A program made the translations under genes and the position numbers. Shown here piece by piece: positions 22,266 to 35,710 of a stretch of 64,000 bases of DNA. The stretch is taken from assembly GCA_000469685.2 (NCBI GenBank), contig LS997564.1, positions 27,038,959 to 27,102,958 on the forward strand, written 5' to 3'. Below the pieces are notes generated by a model, which saw nothing but the letters and a program-made list of their open reading frames with translations, was not told the DNA's origin and ran no database searches. The first letter of the stretch is position 1. Each line of letters opens with the position of its first letter. The stretch is from Haemonchus contortus. Its lineage: Eukaryota; Nematoda; Chromadorea; Rhabditida; Trichostrongylidae.

Positions 22266-23710
22266 AAAAAGAATTTGAGATTCATCCGATTCATGCATAA
22301 TTTCAGACTTCAGTTAGCTCAAATATAACCTACAGATATCTAAACAGGACATCACTGGAGTCATTGAAAATCCCTGTTCACACCTGGACAAGTTTATGGA
22401 ACTGTCTCGTTCGTGAAACCATAGGAATCAAGCATATGTGAAAAGGGACTAATTGTGAGCAGACATGATTTCTCGTCACAGGAATTACATGAATTATGAA
22501 AAGTTTGTGGAATGCATCCGCCGTAAGCTCTTCTTTCCACGTCGCCACTCGTTCTGGCTGCGCGTGGAATGACATCGGGTTCACTTGTGTGCTACGATTA
22601 ACATCACAAGTGATTCGATAGATGGGTGACTCCTGGAAGCTTTGCAGCGAACCTGATCCCCTCTACTTGACCGAAACATTTAGATAAAGTCGGATTTCTT
22701 CATTCACTTCAATTTCATAAAGTTTGAATACGGCAACAGTTGCGGTCAGCTAGAAAAAGTTGGACAAAAGTTCAAACATTCCAGAGGAGGATGTCTACTA
22801 AATGTAGCCCCTAAATGTAGTAGATGAGATACTATTCAGCTACAACATTCGTACTTAAACTTCAACGGCTCAAAATCAGTGAAGAAAAACGACCAATGAT
22901 TTCTATTAGAGCAAGTCGTTACAGCTTAGAATTTGGTTGAAGAACAATGAGGCCTTACACACACTGAGTCTGGCAATGGAATTTGGGATCGGTACTAACC
23001 CAAGTCAATCGTCTTTCCATCTTTATGCAGCCACCTAACTTCTCAGTGATGCTCCTGGATCAGTGAAACACCGACTCTTGTTTTGGCTGGAATAACTAAG
23101 TAACTTCACCATCTAGAAGATGAGTTTATGAGATAGGCGGAGATAGAAGAAGGAGATAGGCTGAACAAGAGTAAGACAGTGGATAGCAACGGCTCCTGTT
23201 TCACTGAGGAAGGCTTTTGATTCCATCGGAATCCTAGCTGGATAGCTTAGTGTACGATTGTACAACGGTACCTGCTCAAGTGATGTAGGTATTCGATAAA
23301 CTTCGATTAACGTAAATGATAATAGAATCGATAAAGACAAAAATCGAGGATACTTGCTGATTATGGTTCAGAATGGATCCGTTCACATGTCCTTACCAAT
23401 CTGAACTGAAGTCAGGTTTACAGTTCACTTCAAAAGTATGTAAGCACACTTTGTGAAACCACTCCCCGTGAGCCTGTATATGCTGTAGCCTTTGATATGA
23501 ATCAATGTCCTGCTTAATCGGACGAAGAGAGGATTTTCATACTTCCAGACTATGCTGTTACCAATGAACCCATCCCGGAAGAATGGAAAACTTGGTTAGC
23601 CGGATCTAATTGAAACTGCTGCCTCTGTGATACAGCTGCATTTGCCATTACATATAGAAAAGATGCTGAATGTGAGTTGGATATTCGCTACGTGATCTGT
23701 GCCTCTATAT
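22266..23710. other. Intergenic stretch, no gene recognised
   Basis: About 1.4 kb; no exon chain or repeat family could be supported. Confidence 0.4.
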
Positions 23711-23715
23711 ATTAA

Positions 23716-24383
23716 AGGCACCGTTCACGATAAAAAGGTTACTGAGTTCTTCCTTTAGAAATACTCAGCGCCCCCCATAGGTGGTAGAAGAGACCCTCTC
23801 GCTCCCACAATCTCGGCGTTTAGGGCATAGTGGAAGCCCCGTTGCTGCCGTAATTCGCTTTCCCGCCCCTCGATCGATGTCACGTTAGACGAGTGTTGAG
23901 ACAATACAGATTGCTATTATTCGTTCTAGGACCCACGCACAATCAGCTTATCGCCTAGTGATGAGGCGATGTTTTTCTCCCATTCTTTTTTCCTCTGTTT
24001 TTCGTTTTGCTGCCGCGATCTCTTATTTAATTTTCTACTCCTAGAGGCTGAAAAAGGTGAGCTACTTTTGCTGTTACTAGGGTTTTTTTTGTTTATTTAT
24101 GCTTATGATTGAATGAATTTTTGCTTACCATTGTCTGTTATTCGCACTAGGACCAACACGCGCGCAGTGAAACACACTGTTTAGCTCGTGCGGACGCCCC
24201 ACCCTTCTTCATTTTTCTGGTTTCATTCTCGTCCAGTCTCTTTTTTAACGGTTTTTCGAAGCCTTTTTTCACTTTAGAAACACCGATGCACGCAGTTTCT
24301 TCACCTCAGTCGCACTAGTTTCGATCTTGTCTTCCATTTTTCATCATTATTTGGATTACCCAAAATTATCGTGAACGCTGCCT
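23716..24383. mobile_element. TTAA-flanked MITE (full copy)
   Basis: It is bounded by TTAA at 23712-23715 and 24384-24387, with inverted ends AGGCACCGTTCACGATAA and the complement of TTATCGTGAACGCTGCCT. The interior is AT-rich and non-coding. The same ends occur at 42265-42770 and 56318-56858, and an internal part at 1-300. TTAA duplication suggests mobilisation by a piggyBac-type transposase; that is an inference. Confidence 0.8.
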
Positions 24384-24795
24384 TTAAGGGGTGGAAAACT
24401 GACAGATGGTGAACGGCAGTTCCGCAGGCGTTTAATGTTGCCACGAAACCATTTCGAGTGAATTAGGCATTTTTTGCTGAGTTCTAAGGAAAGAAGAATC
24501 GCTGGAATGAGTTATATGTTGACTCCAACAAAAAGCTGGTGCGGAAAGGACTTAATGAATAGGACACTGTCACTAGGACACTGTCTTGATGGAAGAGCAC
24601 AAGCAGAGACTTAAGTGCCCAGCATCACCTACCGAAAGTTTCACCTGAAACTGTGTTCGCTGGTTACAAAATATCGATCTAAAGTGAGCAATGTTCTTTC
24701 TCAATCAACTGCGACTATAGATTTCAGCACTTACAGCTGGGTGTGCCGCAGAAACTGAGCTGATAACGTCGTCATTGCGTCGCTCTCGTGAAGGA

Positions 24796-27700
24796 ATGCG
24801 TCTCCTTTACATATTTGGGCTTTTCATAGTCCTCACCTGGGCCGAAGGAGATGATCCTGTTACGTAAGTTTGCTTTATCTAGAGTAGACTTATCGTATAG
24901 AAAAAAATCTTCATGCATTTTCAGTCGGTTTGTTCCAAATGCTGAAAAGGACTAGTAACTGATCAAGATGATTTTTCAAAATAATTTATGATTTTCCCGA
25001 ATTTTGCAGTTCCATGGGCTTGGCGAAACTTTCCAACCAACCATCTAACATAACGACTCTATTTCCTCTGTTTTCTGTACGTTTAGGAACGTATAAACAC
25101 GGCAATTTTTATCCTACAGTGAGGAACGAAATTACTGTCCATGACGGGGGTAAGTGGGTTGTACAAATACTTTTGTGGTCATTTCCAAGAATTCTCGTGC
25201 CTCCCTCAACTTCTGATTACACTTTGGGCTGAGAAATAATAAAACTAAACTCCCAAACTTTCTTGTGTTGGAAGAAGTCTTCTTTTTTGATGGTTATGAC
25301 CACTGAGCAACCGAAAAGGAGATTTAGCATGGAAGTAACTTCAACTTCTCTAATCCGACCTTAATATTATGCTAATGCCTTTTGCGCTTGCTAACCTTTG
25401 AACCTTACATTGTTTCATACTGATTTGGCGTAGTAATTTGCCATGGGTGAAGTGTTTCATAGAGTCGGTGTTTTGAAAAGATTAGTATCGTCAAAATCAC
25501 AAAAAGAAATGGGACCTCCTGGTTTGCGACCTGTCCGGTCAAGTACCTGAATTCACTCGGCCACTTACATCACCTCCAAGACCTCCCAGGTACAAACACA
25601 TAATTCCAAGCTAAGTACCCAATCTTCTTCGGCTCAACCAACGTTTGACTTGATTAACTGAATGACAAGGGATAAATCGGACAGAGTTAGCATCAGCGGT
25701 CCGATAGAAACGCCGCATGATTTCAAAGCCAACAAAAATGAGTGTATGGTAGAAATTCCCTTGTTACAGACATGCTCTCATTTCGATTTCTTAGCTCTGT
25801 ATTCCTGTGCAGATAGGTAACTCTTCCATTGTCACGGATAACGTCCATTGCGCGCGTCCATTGAAAGTAGGTCATTCCGCCCGCTTTCGCGCGCGGCGCA
25901 CCCTACTGAGGTCTCTAGATGACATTACAGTACCACCAAGTGTCGTGTCAGTGGAACGAATGATTTGCATTTGGTTGTGTTATCTACTTTTGGTTGAGCA
26001 TCGTGGACCAATCGCAATTCGTATATCCCACTGCGAGCTTTGTCAGAGATCGCGGGCTCACCCGCCACGTGCGACGGCTGCGGCGTGACCTAGTTTCAAC
26101 GGACGCGCGCAACGAAGCGCACCCCCATTGCCACTGATCTTATTGAATACTGAATATTGGGGCTTTCTGTTGCATATATTTGCAAAAATTCTAATACTTT
26201 TGATAGATTACAGTGCCAACCACTTCCACTTTGATTTTTCACATTGCTCACGTGCCACATGGTTCAATCTGCTTCAAATTTCAAATAGTCGGTTCAATCC
26301 CAGCAAAATTTACGGATGGTCCGGCTTAAGTACACCCCAATACCATTCATTTTTGCAGCGCCGTAGTCGAAGATGCTCTTCTCGCTTACGTGATTATCAT
26401 TATTGGTGTCGATATCATGTTAGCATCGGGTGAACAAATCTTTCTCTAGTGATTTTCTGTAATTCTCTAGATTTTCAGAGAAAAAGACAGAGATCTATAA
26501 ACTGTCACTCTTGCGGTATCTACGAATTACCTTTCATCACTACAATCTACAGAGATAAGAGGAATTTTCATGGCCTTTCTAGCAAAATCACTGGTCACAC
26601 GTGAAGGATCTGATTCAATAGCTCTATAAAACCCTGAGGTCTTCGTTCAAGAGAGAAAAATGACTATCATTGTACACCCTGCTTGATAAAGAACGACTGT
26701 CGTAGGATATTTAGATACAGGAGAAAGGGTAGGGGGATGAAATTGGTTGCAGCTTAAGCTGTCGTGATTGTGATAGAGATGCGAGGGTAGTAAGTGCATA
26801 GGGGGCCCCGGCATTATGATTTTAGAGGACCCAGCACAATGCCGAGTTAGTAAGCTCAGCATTACCCGTGATGGCTCTTCTCAGCTGCAGAGTCATGTAG
26901 TTGACAGGAACCACCGTCATACGCACTTTGTTCCCTTTATCACATTCTTCAAAAACTGCTGTGATTAGTGGAAGCCAGGGTTTTTGTAAAACGGTTCGGT
27001 CTGTCAATATTTCCGTCTTTCTGCACAGATAACTGATAAGATAAGGAATCTCTGAGAACATATGCCTTTCAAGATTTGTAAGACCAGGGACATACATGTA
27101 TATGCATTGTCTGATCACTGAAATATGATCTCATCTACGGCTACGTGCGTACTGAACATTCGAAGTAGTAGATAATTGCGAAACTAACCATGTATTTATA
27201 ATGTTGTGACTTTCTGAACTTTCTTTCGTACTTGATTTCTACCTTGCCAACCAAACTTTCCATGTGGTGTAGGTTATTCGATGAAGAACTGTCGCAGTAG
27301 GGAAAAGATGAAAGCAATACGGGTTGTCAGTAGCGAGTAGGTATAGCTCATATTCGCTCCCATGAAAGGAAGTTTTCAACCGTAAAATTCTTTCTATAAT
27401 AACAGAAAGCACTGAGAGTTTTTTCCTTCATAGAGCGCCCGGTAATGTTTATTTACAAGCTGCAAATAAGGTAAATTTAACGTTTTTGAAATTGACTCCA
27501 ATATTCACTGTGGGTTTTCATTTGCAGTACTACGATAAATCATCGTTTATATGGGGAGTTACTAGCAAAAAAAGTGATTTCCCTCATTTAGGACGAATGC
27601 TACGGAGCCCGCACTGACGAGCACTACAACTACAACGACTACTCTTCCTACAACTGAATCAAGTAATGAAAGTAGTCCTGCAAACGAGACTGCTGCAGCC

Positions 27701-30700
27701 TCACTTCCAACGACAACAGCGAGTCCTGCAGGTGAAGGCACGAAAGGTACGTCAGAAACAGGCAAGGCTTCCACAGTAGAAAGTTCAGCTTCGACAAGCA
27801 GTTCCGAAGCTTCATCAACGTCAACTTCAGCAAGCACTACCACCAAGGGACCAACGACGTTACCTAATGTACCCGTTGAATACGTCGGTGAGTGGTAGAA
27901 TTAAGACATGGTCGTTATTTTTTTCAAATGAAACAATTTAAAGCCTGTGCCTACTTCAAAAAAATTGAAATCCTATCAGGAAAATTTGTTGGGACTGATA
28001 ACTAGTGGGCCAAAAATCGGTTTGAAGTTGAATGAATGTAACAGGATACTGACCAGAATGGAAAAATAAGTGTGCTGACTTATTCCCGAAAATTCAATCC
28101 TTGAGTGTTACACAATGCCAGGCTTGTGGACAGCTTGGGATTTCTATGTATCTGCTCCAATCTATTAAGACTATCGTGACCTACAGTCCCTACTTTAGGA
28201 ATTCCTCTTTTGAACACTCGCTGAGATTAGATGCGAATGGAACCATCTAATTCTTTTCATGGGTTCGATTATTGGCTGCTTTCATAGTCCGCAGGCCGGC
28301 GTGCCGGCGTGCCGGACCGTCTGCCGCGCTCCTCCCCTCTAGCACTGCCTCGTGCAGTGGACTATGAACGGCGGACTATGAAAGCAGCCTTTGGAAGGAT
28401 CACTTAATAATGCCACATATTATAGTTACATCTAGCAGATGTAAGACAGAAGGCCTCCAATAGGCCCTCAATAACATGTATTCGGGTCACTGAGGATTTT
28501 CCAACGACTCTTACCGCTCTTTGTTTGTTTTTTGGATGATCTACATGCGTTAGTGAACATTTCGATTTGTCGAATAAGGGAACTTCATCTCCTCATCTCC
28601 TAAATCCAGCACTTTAGCTTTGCTCATGGGCGCCTCTACTTTTCTAGGAGCATCGCCTGACATTATCTTTGACAAAAAATCTTGAACTTTCCGATATGGC
28701 ATTCTTCTTAGCAGCTTCAGCTGGATATTCTTTCCTCGAAGAAACATTTGATCAGTTCGAATGAAAAGTTTGATTAGTTCCAATAAAATAGATCGATTTT
28801 GAACCGTTAGACTTCATTTCGATCCTGATCAGTTTCCGTCTCCCCGTTAATTGACAGGGCTCTGCGAATTTAATCTATTGGGTGCTCGGAACACCCCTCA
28901 CCTCCTCCATGAATTTATTTGTTGGGTGGGGAGAAAGTGATGCCGCTCGAACCTAACGTCTCACATCCTGATCATGGACAACCAAACTCGTCAGGGCATA
29001 ATTTCTATGGCTATTTACAAGAAATATAACTTCTTTCCAAGAAAATGGCGATGTACGAGCAATAGTGTTTTGTTAAATTGGGGATCGAAATCTTTATTTG
29101 AGTGTTTCTACATACCTAATTTCTGAGTTGGACGGATACTTGGATTCGAACGACCTAAAAATTCTTTCCAATAAGGCGAAAAACCTTAATTTACCCTTGA
29201 TGCTCTCAAACCCTGTTTCGCTAAACTTTGCCATACGAGTACTACCTGGCACATATGTATGTATTCTTGACTTAAAATTCATAACCATAACCGTAACCAG
29301 CCTTTTTCAGAATTCAAACGAAGTTGCACAGTTGACGGCGATTGTGAGTACACTCTCATTGCACCTCATAACGATCAGAAATTCTTGGCTACTGAGAAGT
29401 CACTTGTCGACAATGATTATAACGAAGTTTCCAATATCTCCGACGTATGTCTTTCTCGAATTTTAGATAAATCTAGCAACTTTCATTTCTTATAACATTT
29501 AAGGCTCATTGGTCTGGGTAAACAGTCATTGTTTACGGAATATCATTGCCAAAACTGTTTTAATTCATTTTTGAAACCATAATTGGAAAGGAAGTCTTTA
29601 AAAATGAAATAACCACATTCGGTACATTTCGTAGCAATTCTGGAAATGACAAATAGTTTGACCCTCTACTGAAGCAGACCATTACTCAAGTGTTCTTTTT
29701 ATTCCAGAAAATACAACAATTCCAAAAAACAATAGCTGACTCAACGGGCGATGCACAGAAGAAAATGCAGCAACTTGCTCAAAGACTGCAAAAGGCCCAA
29801 ATGTGAGTCTTCTTTGGGAAGCACATCAACGGCGAGAGTCTTCTCTGAGCTTTATAAAGCGGACATTCTCCCATGGACCATAAACACTCTCGATGTTTCA
29901 CTTGCGCGAACTGTTTCTCTCCGAAGGCACAGCTCACCGGGGGACGGAACATTCACCCAGAACTGAATGGACGCGGCAGATGGCGCGGCGAGATTCTTGG
30001 CGTTTAGGACGACTTTGCCACCTATCATTGGGGCGCAAATTTGAAGTAGAGTAGATTAGTATGGTCAGCTGATACTACCAATCTACTCTATTTCAAAATT
30101 GGGCCCAAATGGTTTGTGCTAAAGTCGTTTAAGTCGCAACGAATTTCGCCGCGCGATTTGCCGCGTCCATCCAGTTCTGGGTGAATGTACCCATACCCCA
30201 GCTCACCATAATTTTGGGTTAATCGAATGATAACGAAATTAAAAGAGAAGGTGGAGAATAGTGCGATGGAGGCGAAGAAAGACAGCGATTACGTATTCCA
30301 GAGTGATAGAAGGCTTCTAAAAAGTCATTAAAAAAGGCTGCACGAGAATAATATCTGAAAAATGAGGTAGAGGGAGTATTGAACGAGCCATGCAGTGAGT
30401 GTCATTGCGTACACGTGGATCCTGATGCGAATAGCTGACTACAGTAAGCTGTAGAATTCTCAAAATTCATTTACTCATAAGCATAAGTTAACAGAAACAC
30501 TATTAATCCCAAAAATAACCTACCTTTTTCATCCTCTTAGGGTAGAAAACAACATAAAGGTGTGCAGCAGCAAAAGAATAGCAGAGAGTAACAGAATAGG
30601 AGCAAAGCATCACCACACCAGACGGTGATTGCATCATGAGCGTACGGGCCCTGGTGCGAAAAGCGCAACCTGCATCGCCTCGGCACTCGTCTGACATCGG

Positions 30701-33700
30701 TCGATGGGCGTGGCATCTGACCGATTCGGCAATGAGGCTCCTATATTGTGCCCTAGCTCTTGAATTTTCAAGTCCGACAGCGTCCTTCCTGTTACTATTG
30801 AGGGCCATTGAGTAATCCCGAGGGGGGATCTAAGAAACTATTTCCATCGTAAACTGTGCCTTTAAAGGCGCTCTGCAAACGCTAGTCGGTGGTCCGCGAT
30901 AGGCTTCTGCCCAACATGTGGAATCGTACTCAGTTGGCTGAAAAGAAAGCAGAACCTGCCTGGTGGCCAAGGGACCGAGTACTATTGGCCATACGCATCT
31001 CTTTTAATCTTTGCTATGTGCTAAGTTGTTAAGCGTTAGCATGGTGTGCCCATGTAGCGATTTTGCATTTGTCTTTTGAATTCTGGATATTGAGCAGCTC
31101 TGTTTTAAGCACTACTCTCACAAGGTGAAGTTCCTCTAGTGTTGAAGCTAACCTCCAACCCCTAGTAGGTGGCTCAGCAGATTGACAGAATGCTCAACGA
31201 ACCACGCGTATCTTTTCACTCTTCGTAAGTTGACAATACACGATCTCACGGTGTGCCCAAGTAGTGGTTTCCCATTTGTTCTTTGAATATTACAACACAG
31301 TTATCTGCCTTCACCATTTGAATCCCATTTTCACTCTCTTTCATATCATACTCTGCCTCAAACGCTACCTCTCTCACAGCGAGCTAATTACTTGGGTCAA
31401 AAAAGCTGGTGCCACCTCGAAGGACGATCTCTCAGCATGCAGCTAACAGCGAGCACTAATAAAAGGCTAAAATCATTCATTTTAATCTAATCTTTCATTC
31501 AGAATCGTAGTGCCGTAATGAATAGGTGTGGGGCCTGTATGATGATTTGCGATGGCCAGTAGATGTGCAAGTAGTGGTTTCATCCTCTCTGACGAGTCTG
31601 ATACCAACTAACCGACCCCGAAAGGATAAAAGGATCTGCCTGAAGAGCATGCTAATGTTCAAGTCGTTCTTTTTTTAGTGCATGTCTAGGAATGAACAAG
31701 CGCTAATGGAGAACGCGAAAAATGTGCTTCAGCTGTAACCTGCTGGTACTTTAGTCCTGTAGAGCGGATAGTGTGTCACGTTGTTGTTTCTTTCTATCAA
31801 AGGACTTAGGTCCTGCTGCTTGAACCACAATACTTAGATCGCCATATCACACAGGAGGGGGGGGGGGGGGGGGCGATTCACGCGTGAACCCATTAGAGCT
31901 CTTCGCGCACGCAGCATCGTTTCAGTACCTTTCTGTTGAGATGGACCAAATAAATTTGCAGTAGTGCACGGTTTCACCATGAATCAGAGCAAATCTCTTA
32001 ACTATGGCAATGAAGCCCCTTCAAGATTAAGAATTCACTTCATAAGTCAACAATTTACTTGTCAAACGTTCAAAATAAGAATAACTTCAAATTTTTTTTG
32101 ATTCTAGTAAACGCAATCCTCCTGTAAACGTGCATATTTGGTCATTTCTTTACATATTCTACTTATAAGTTCTTATTTCTCCCATTATGATGGTAGGCAT
32201 GATGTTTAAGCGCCTTTTGTCCGATGACCTCATTACATTGACGCGTGAATCGCACCACACCTCCCGCCCAGTCCAACCGAGCGTTTCTCCTCGTTGCACT
32301 CTGCCAATTGAAATCAGATTCGACCATGAGGGCAGAATCATTGACTCCTACCTCGACTGAGCCTCTCCAGTTGTTGTACAGGATATTCAAGCATACAAAA
32401 CTACGTCAGGTTTCCGACTGCATCAAACAAATAAGATTATTCAAAGCCAAAAGGCTCGCTCCTTTTCTTTCTGGGTAATCCATTCATCTCATGGCATTTT
32501 CCTGTGAAAAATGTTGTTCTTAAAGAGCAGGGTTTTACCTAAAATGATCCGCTGCCAAGAAAGCGAATCCCTAACCCAGCGATAAACCTGATGATAGCGA
32601 CTTTTGAAGTTTCTTTTTTACTTTCTCAGATTATTTGGCATATTAACACAATGGTAACACTTTTACATCTGATTTAAAGGCTGTTGGACCTGTATCAATC
32701 CCAACTCCAGCAAATCAAAAGTGATTTGGATGAAACTGAATACCAGCTGCAGTTTCCTAATCTATATATCAATACGCTTAAGTACAATCCTCAACAATGT
32801 TACGCCAAATGTCTCATCCGTGAGTTTACTTAGGGACAACCTTTTTTACTAAACTATGAGTTTTTTCATGGAAATGATCAAATGAGAGTGTTTCATTTCA
32901 GCCCCAACCACAACACCAGCACGTGAGTTGAGTTATATGTGTTGGTCATCGTTTTTACATTCAACTTTAACGTTTCAATACAGTTTTGATTTAGAATTTT
33001 TGTGAAATTTCAAACCGCTTTTTGATCGGGATGCTTTATTCCGATGGGTTAATGAACTGTGACTGTTGATGAAACAGTTCTAGAGAGCTACCCTATTTAC
33101 CCATACGATTCGTAAAAACCCTTTTCATTGTTAAGCTTCGTAGTTTATTGGATTTTTCAATCTTTTTTTTTGAAACCTTGAGAAAAAATAGGTAATGGAG
33201 CGTAGAGAGTATGAAGGGGAATGTTGGGGAATGTAGAGCTAGGTGAAGGAAGAAACGGAAGAGGTAGAGCCGTGTCTTTGAACTATGGAATCCGTCAGTG
33301 CTACATACGTAGACCTCTCGCTGAGTGCTTATATCACGTCTCCAGCAAGTTTGGATGAGGGCTGTAGGGTTCCGATCAAGCAAATAGAGAGGTTTACGAT
33401 TTCTGGCTCAGTACTTTCCCTTACTTAAAAGAACTTTGAGAGGAGGGAAACCACCTAGTATCAACGTTGTTGGAATACTTTTTGGAACGTGGTTTATACA
33501 GAACTCGCCTCAAGCGATTCTGACTTGAGGATACAAATTAATGAAGCCTATGCTAAGACATTCCATTGAGAATTTCCTTTTCGATAAATGGCCCTGTCAG
33601 ATCCAATGCCTGAACAAATTCAGGTTCAAGTCGAAGGTCAACAGTAGTGTAGGCCTCCAATCTCCAATAATGTGACATTCTCGAGACTCTTTGCTCAAAC

Positions 33701-33755
33701 TACAGTCTCCCTAATACTCATTGTAAATTTAGGTACCTAAAGAGAGAGAGAAGGA

Positions 33756-33799
<44 letters not shown>

Positions 33800-35710
33800 G
33801 AAGGGGGGTCCAATAAATTCTCGTTGAAGCGATTAATGCTACATTTTATTTCCAAAAATCCCCCTTCCTATGTTCCCGAATAGACCCAGTTCTGTTCGTT
33901 GACCGATCATCCTAAGGCGGCCACTCAAAATCTCCTGCTGAAGATGAGCAGCACGAAGCTGATCAATTTCTGCCTCTATAAGTTTCTGCTCATTTATGTA
34001 CCGAAGAGAGCCTGGAGCTTTTTCATTGTGATTTGGTGGACTGTCTGCGAAATAGTCAGACGCCGGTAGAACGTTCCGATCGCTACTGAATGATTACGAC
34101 CAGCAACTTCAGTGACCTTAGTGTTGATTGAAGTACAAGCACCGCCGCAGCTGGATCGTAGGGCTCATGGGCCTCAATGACTGGAATTGATTAAAACTAC
34201 AAAAATTAGTTAAAGAGCAATGCTACATCGTTAGAATCGAGAGCAGCACCCCATACTTTTCAGCGACAACTCCTACTCCTGGTCCGACAACGACGCCGAG
34301 CCCATGTAAGAAATATGAATGCCACAATGGCGCTACTGAGTGTGAAACAGATAGTAGTAACACACCGCACTGTCTGTGCCCTGGAAATTTAGATGGCTAT
34401 CAACATTGTGATACAGGCAAGTTCATGACTTACTAAATCATCCCCATAGGGTCGTAGAATTCGACGTATTTTCACCATTTCACACTATCCTTTTCGTGGT
34501 AGTTTAATCGAACTATTGCATAAGCACTAGCGCTTGATCACATTCTTATCCCTTTTCTTTTACGAAAACATCATATGAAACTCTCAGTTTAAGGAGCCTG
34601 CAGCGATGCCGGTATCTTAATAACGACGAATTCGTCAATTACAAATCCATTCTACTCTCCGGGCTTTTATGGTCCTGATTCAAACAATTTCACAGCGCCA
34701 CCAAAGGACATTGTCTGCAGCTGGACGCTACAGACAAGTACGGGCCAGGGAGGTTATAACGTACGTTGAACTGCTCAGTATTATACTCATTACCATAGCT
34801 AAAACGAACTGTTTGGACTAACTTCAAAAGCACTTGGATCAAAAGACGAATCGAATATTTAGGCGTATATAATTCAGAAACTATACCATTTGGACTTGTA
34901 ACATTATGCTTCAAAGCCGATGAAAACCTTAGATACTGCCTTAAATGAAAGCATGATTAGGAACTCTTTCTTCAATGCATCCGTCTCCGCCCGTCTGCAT
35001 CCGAATCGTTTCAGTGTATAACAACTCTACAAAATCTTCAGAACATTCCGACGAAAATTTGGGCTAATGCAGAATTTTCTGCGTATACTCTCCGGGCGAC
35101 CTTATATTTTACCCGCTGACCACAAATTCTTGACATTCTTTGTTACAAATCACCCATGGAAGTCACAAGCCATATACCCAGACAATTTCGTTTCGGGAAA
35201 AGGAGAGGAAAAATAGTCAGTATATTCTCATTCTCCGTATGCTACAGAATTTCGTACCACAATCTCAAAAAAAAAACGTTACCGACTTACCTTTTGGAAA
35301 GAAGACGATAACGATCCATTACTCACCGACGTATCTTTTACTGATTTCAGGCAACAAACTTCGATTTCACCAAATTGGACACAACGACATCCAGCTTGAT
35401 TTTTTATACCCCGAATGGCGCCGAAGTTCGGTATGTTCTAGTTAGATTGTGAAAAACAGTTATCTTTTTGACAGCCTCATTTTAATGGGTGCTAAGTATG
35501 AGGGTAAATCAATGTTGGAGACAAAAACACATTTTACTTTTGCTTAGTTTGATTCTATGAACCCTTGTGCAACTTATGATTCTCAGGGCAACAAACCAAT
35601 TCTCTCAAAAGAAGCTCGACTCCGTCTTGAGCCAGTCTCCAATCACAGTCGAGTTTCGTGCGGATGGTGGATCGACATCGTCCTTCTTCTTCGATATGAT
35701 AGAACTCTGA
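24796..35710 (+). CDS. Secreted Thr/Ser-rich, coiled-coil, EGF and CUB-like domain protein
   Basis: Exons: 24796-24863, 25010-25149, 27434-27470, 27592-27887, 29311-29444, 29708-29802, 32680-32819, 32902-32922, 34264-34416, 34594-34760, 35351-35430, 35587-35710. They sum to 1455 nt, in frame with no stop, giving 484 residues. A further exon starting at 35015 (CITTLQNLQNIPT) fits a CUB-like fold, but I found no donor for it. Order: signal peptide (1-17); Thr/Ser-rich mucin-like block (about 83-179); EFKRSCTVDGDCEYT; coiled-coil heptads (about 226-285); PPTTTPAP linker encoded partly by a 21-nt exon; EGF-like Cys cluster (YECHNGATEC..HCLC); CUB-like C-terminus (DIVCSWTLQ to FFFDMIEL). The 34416 donor is GC (ACAG|gcaagt). 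Likely a secreted or surface-coat glycoprotein; function unknown. CUB-like proteins are common in nematode pathogen responses, but nothing here shows that role. Confidence 0.8.
25861..26120. other. GC-rich stretch in intron, not identified
   Basis: Locally GC-rich sequence ('cccgctttcgcgcgcggcgc', 'cgcgggctcacccgccacgt') in the 25150-27433 intron of the EGF/CUB gene. It stands out from its AT-rich surroundings and is probably an old repeat; no partner copy in the window was found. Confidence 0.35.
28274..28390. mobile_element. Short MITE, about 117 bp, with 19-bp TIRs
   Basis: The ends are ggctgctttcatagtccgc and its exact complement gcggactatgaaagcagcc. The interior is GC-rich. It lies in an intron of the EGF/CUB gene. 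No clear target duplication. Confidence 0.75.
29962..30190. mobile_element. Palindromic MITE (copy 1)
   Basis: The two halves are inverted copies: 'attcacccagaactg..tgga' against 'tcca.ccagttctgggtgaat', and a central inverted pair 'gtagagtagatt' / 'aatctactcta'. A second copy is at 60026-60285. It lies in the 29803-32679 intron. Confidence 0.8.
31495..31640 (-). repeat. SINE fragment
   Basis: It shares 'ttcattcagaatcgtag' and 'gagtctg.taccaa.t..ccgaccccg' with the complete SINE at 57165-57432. The tRNA head is missing. It lies in an intron of the EGF/CUB gene. Confidence 0.6.
31855..31873. repeat. Poly-G tract
   Basis: A run of about 18 G in an intron. Such tracts stall polymerases and the exact length is uncertain. 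Confidence 0.9.
33748..33800. repeat. (GAAA)n microsatellite
   Basis: Tandem gaaa units just downstream (in the minus sense) of the nested minus-strand exon. Confidence 0.95.
33839..34085 (-). CDS. Terminal exon of an unidentified minus-strand gene nested in the EGF/CUB intron
   Basis: Acceptor 'cattcag' then 1 nt plus 82 codons, ending in TAG at 33839-33841. An AATAAA lies across the stop. The translated end is charged and helical (NEQKLIEAEIDQLRAAHLQQ) and finishes GLFGNIGRGIFGNKM. The heptad-like Leu/Ile pattern supports a real coding exon. It sits wholly inside the plus-strand intron 32923-34263. It needs a phase 2 upstream donor, which does not match the phase 1 micro-exons at 38-57 kb, so it is probably a different gene; its upstream exons were not found. 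The ending resembles the GLFGY segment of the micro-exon at 42817. Confidence 0.55.

Noticed and set aside
27562..27846. Minus-strand 94-codon Val/Ala/Ser-rich frame
   Set aside because: It is the antisense of the Thr/Ser-rich exon of the EGF/CUB gene, which is supported by splice sites and phase.
35015..35110. Extra CUB exon of the EGF/CUB gene
   Set aside because: The acceptor and the first 13 codons look right, but no in-frame donor exists before the stop, so it was left out of the model and only mentioned.
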